From assembly GCA_002343545.1 (NCBI GenBank), contig DDRA01000066.1, forward strand, positions 92,107 to 104,756: a DNA stretch of 12,650 bases. The letters run 5' to 3'. Made by a program: the position numbers and the translations under genes. Origin of the DNA: Bacteriovoracaceae bacterium UBA2428. Its GTDB lineage: Bacteria; Bdellovibrionota; UBA2428. Below are positions 11,822-12,650 of the stretch, piece by piece. The notes under the pieces are model-generated. The model worked only from the letters and a program-made list of their open reading frames with translations, searched no databases and was not told the origin of the DNA. The first letter of the stretch is position 1, and each line of letters opens with the position of its first letter.

Positions 11822-12397
11822 ATGGGAAGTGGTCCGTGGAAAGAAACGTCAGATCAGATCGCGCTCGAAGCGTTTACGGTTTTAATCGAGCGCAGGAAAG
11901 CCTCCAGGAATTATTCGAAAGCACAGCTAACGGGATTCTTGGCTGACGAATCGGTTTACATGGATTTCCTAAAGACTTGCGCTGAGTACGACGACACGGA
12001 CACCCTTATGCACTTTAGAAAGGGCCTTCTGCTCGTCATCCAGGGAATCGGCATTGGTAAGGTTGCAGAGAAAGCGAAGATCAGTCGGATGTCGCTCTAC
12101 AGAATGCTTTCAAAAGAAGGCAATCCGCGCTTTGACACTTTGATGCGCCTCTTTCGGCTACTTGGTCTTAGGCTCTGGGTCGTAGACTTTGACTATGTAA
12201 GAAACCGAGAGAAGGTTATTCGTCCACGAGATCAAAGGTTTACTAAAGGCTATAGAGCCAAAATTGAGCTTGGAAATAAACAAGATGCGGCCTTCTTCGC
12301 TTCCCAACTTGAGAATGAAAATGTCGATGATGATGATTCTGAATCTTCGGGCACATGGGAAGAAGTTGAAGCGCTTTTTGATAAAAAGCCGAAATGA
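11822..12397 (+). CDS. Antitoxin-like HTH regulator (HI1420/TIGR02684-type core with extensions)
   Basis: A 191-aa protein. Residues about 46-120 match the addiction-module antidote family (HI1420 type): YMDFLKTCAEYDDTD, then IQGIGIGKVAEKAKISRMSL and the hallmark EGNPRFDTLMRLFRLLGLRL. Family members are usually about 100 aa, so the 45-residue N-terminal part and the 70-residue C-terminal part, with a very acidic stretch (about 163-181), are extra. Role from the family: DNA-binding antitoxin and autorepressor. A Gp49-like toxin gene begins 52 bp downstream, but in this family the toxin usually comes first and the antitoxin second, and the toxin has its own promoter. This protein may therefore be a separate regulator derived from an antitoxin. 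The start is the first ATG; no ribosome site is seen. Confidence 0.8.
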   Translation: MGSGPWKETSDQIALEAFTVLIERRKASRNYSKAQLTGFLADESVYMDFLKTCAEYDDTDTLMHFRKGLLLVIQGIGIGKVAEKAKISRMSLYRMLSKEGNPRFDTLMRLFRLLGLRLWVVDFDYVRNREKVIRPRDQRFTKGYRAKIELGNKQDAAFFASQLENENVDDDDSESSGTWEEVEALFDKKPK

Positions 12398-12414
12398 TGG
12401 ATCTTACCCAATAC

Positions 12415-12441
12415 TTGACTTAATAACCATATGGTTATAGT
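12415..12441 (+). promoter_or_regulatory. Probable promoter of the toxin gene
   Basis: TTGACT (12415-12420) and TATAGT (12436-12441) each match the sigma70 consensus at 5 of 6 positions, with a short 15-bp spacer. The expected transcription start (about 12448) is within a few bases of the GTG at 12450, and no good ribosome site exists, so a leaderless or nearly leaderless mRNA is predicted. Confidence 0.5.
12423..12438. promoter_or_regulatory. 16-bp perfect palindrome between -35 and -10 (probable operator)
   Basis: ATAACCATATGGTTAT equals its own reverse complement and fills the spacer of the toxin promoter, reaching into the -10 box. This is the classic position for an antitoxin or antitoxin-toxin complex to repress its own operon. 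Confidence 0.6.
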
Positions 12442-12449
12442 GTAAAGAT

Positions 12450-12650
12450 GTGAAAATTGAGTTCCACCGCTCACGCAGCGGGCGAAGCTATTTCGAGGAC
12501 TTCCTGGGGGATCTAGCGAAGTCAGATCGCGCGGAGATCCTTGCCGTATTCGTGGATATAGAACGGCACGGTTTCAATGCGATTGGGTGTCAGTTTCGCC
12601 AGATCGACGGGAAGCTTTGGGAGATCAAGATTCGGACCGCGGGCGGTGTA
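12450..12650 (+). CDS. Gp49/HigB-like RelE-superfamily toxin, 5' part
   Basis: The gene runs off the window; 67 residues are present. Read from GTG, the protein begins MKIEFHRSRSGRSYFEDFLG and continues with a helix (AKSDRAEILAVFVDIERHG) and the strands LWEIKIRTAGG. This matches the phage-derived Gp49-like/HigB family (HI1419 type), where the WE-x-K/R-x-R strand leads to the ribosome-dependent RNase active-site region, which lies beyond the window. GTG is the only usable start: an in-frame stop lies at 12438-12440, and the ATG at 12448 reads straight into TGA. A cognate antitoxin would be expected just to the right. It is the last visible gene of the element and may serve to stabilise it. Confidence 0.8.
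   Translation, partial: MKIEFHRSRSGRSYFEDFLGDLAKSDRAEILAVFVDIERHGFNAIGCQFRQIDGKLWEIKIRTAGGV

Overview
The window joins two unlike pieces of DNA. Positions 1 to about 6200 are compact, strongly G+C-biased, chromosome-like sequence. From about 7100 to the right edge the DNA is clearly more A+T-rich and carries mobile-element genes. Signal peptides, Shine-Dalgarno sites and tightly overlapping operons suggest a Gram-negative bacterium. A Bdellovibrionota or deltaproteobacterium-like host is my guess, but no gene here fixes the lineage.

Left block (1-4469, + strand): the distal part of a C30 (staphyloxanthin-type) carotenoid operon. In order it holds the 3' part of an aldehyde dehydrogenase, a secreted DUF2141 protein, a CrtP/CrtNb-type carotenoid oxidase, a CrtQ-type glycosyltransferase and a CrtO-type acyltransferase. 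Together these would oxidise a diapocarotene end group to aldehyde and acid, glycosylate the acid and acylate the sugar. The dehydrosqualene synthase (CrtM) and desaturase (CrtN) are not in the window and would be expected upstream. Junctions are overlapping, with ATGA start/stop overlaps at crtP-crtQ and crtQ-crtO.

Convergent block (4466-6205, - strand): three unrecognised genes. They are a small secreted 111-aa protein with four cysteines, a small secreted 100-aa protein, and a 331-residue protein coupled to the latter through a TTGA overlap. The last one meets crtO with overlapping stop codons.

Middle (6354-7025, +): a small protein consisting of a complete GGDEF domain (AGEEF active site, intact RxxD inhibitory site) followed by a C-terminal ribbon-helix-helix-like segment. 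This suggests a one-protein link between cyclic di-GMP and DNA binding.

Right block (about 7030-12650): a mobilizable integrative element. On the - strand it reads mobC, relaxase (with a degenerate primase/Toprim-like C-terminus), two tandem paralogous 87-aa unknown proteins, an excisionase-like HTH protein and a tyrosine integrase. No type IV secretion genes are visible, so it would rely on a helper. A 48-bp element with a covarying hairpin occurs twice, upstream of mobC and upstream of xis-int, and looks like a shared control element. Divergent from mobC, across about 325 bp of repeat-rich intergenic DNA (candidate oriT and control region), lies an HI1420-type antitoxin-like regulator. After it comes a GTG-initiated Gp49/HigB-like toxin gene cut off by the window edge. 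That toxin gene has its own promoter, with a perfect 16-bp palindrome between -35 and -10.
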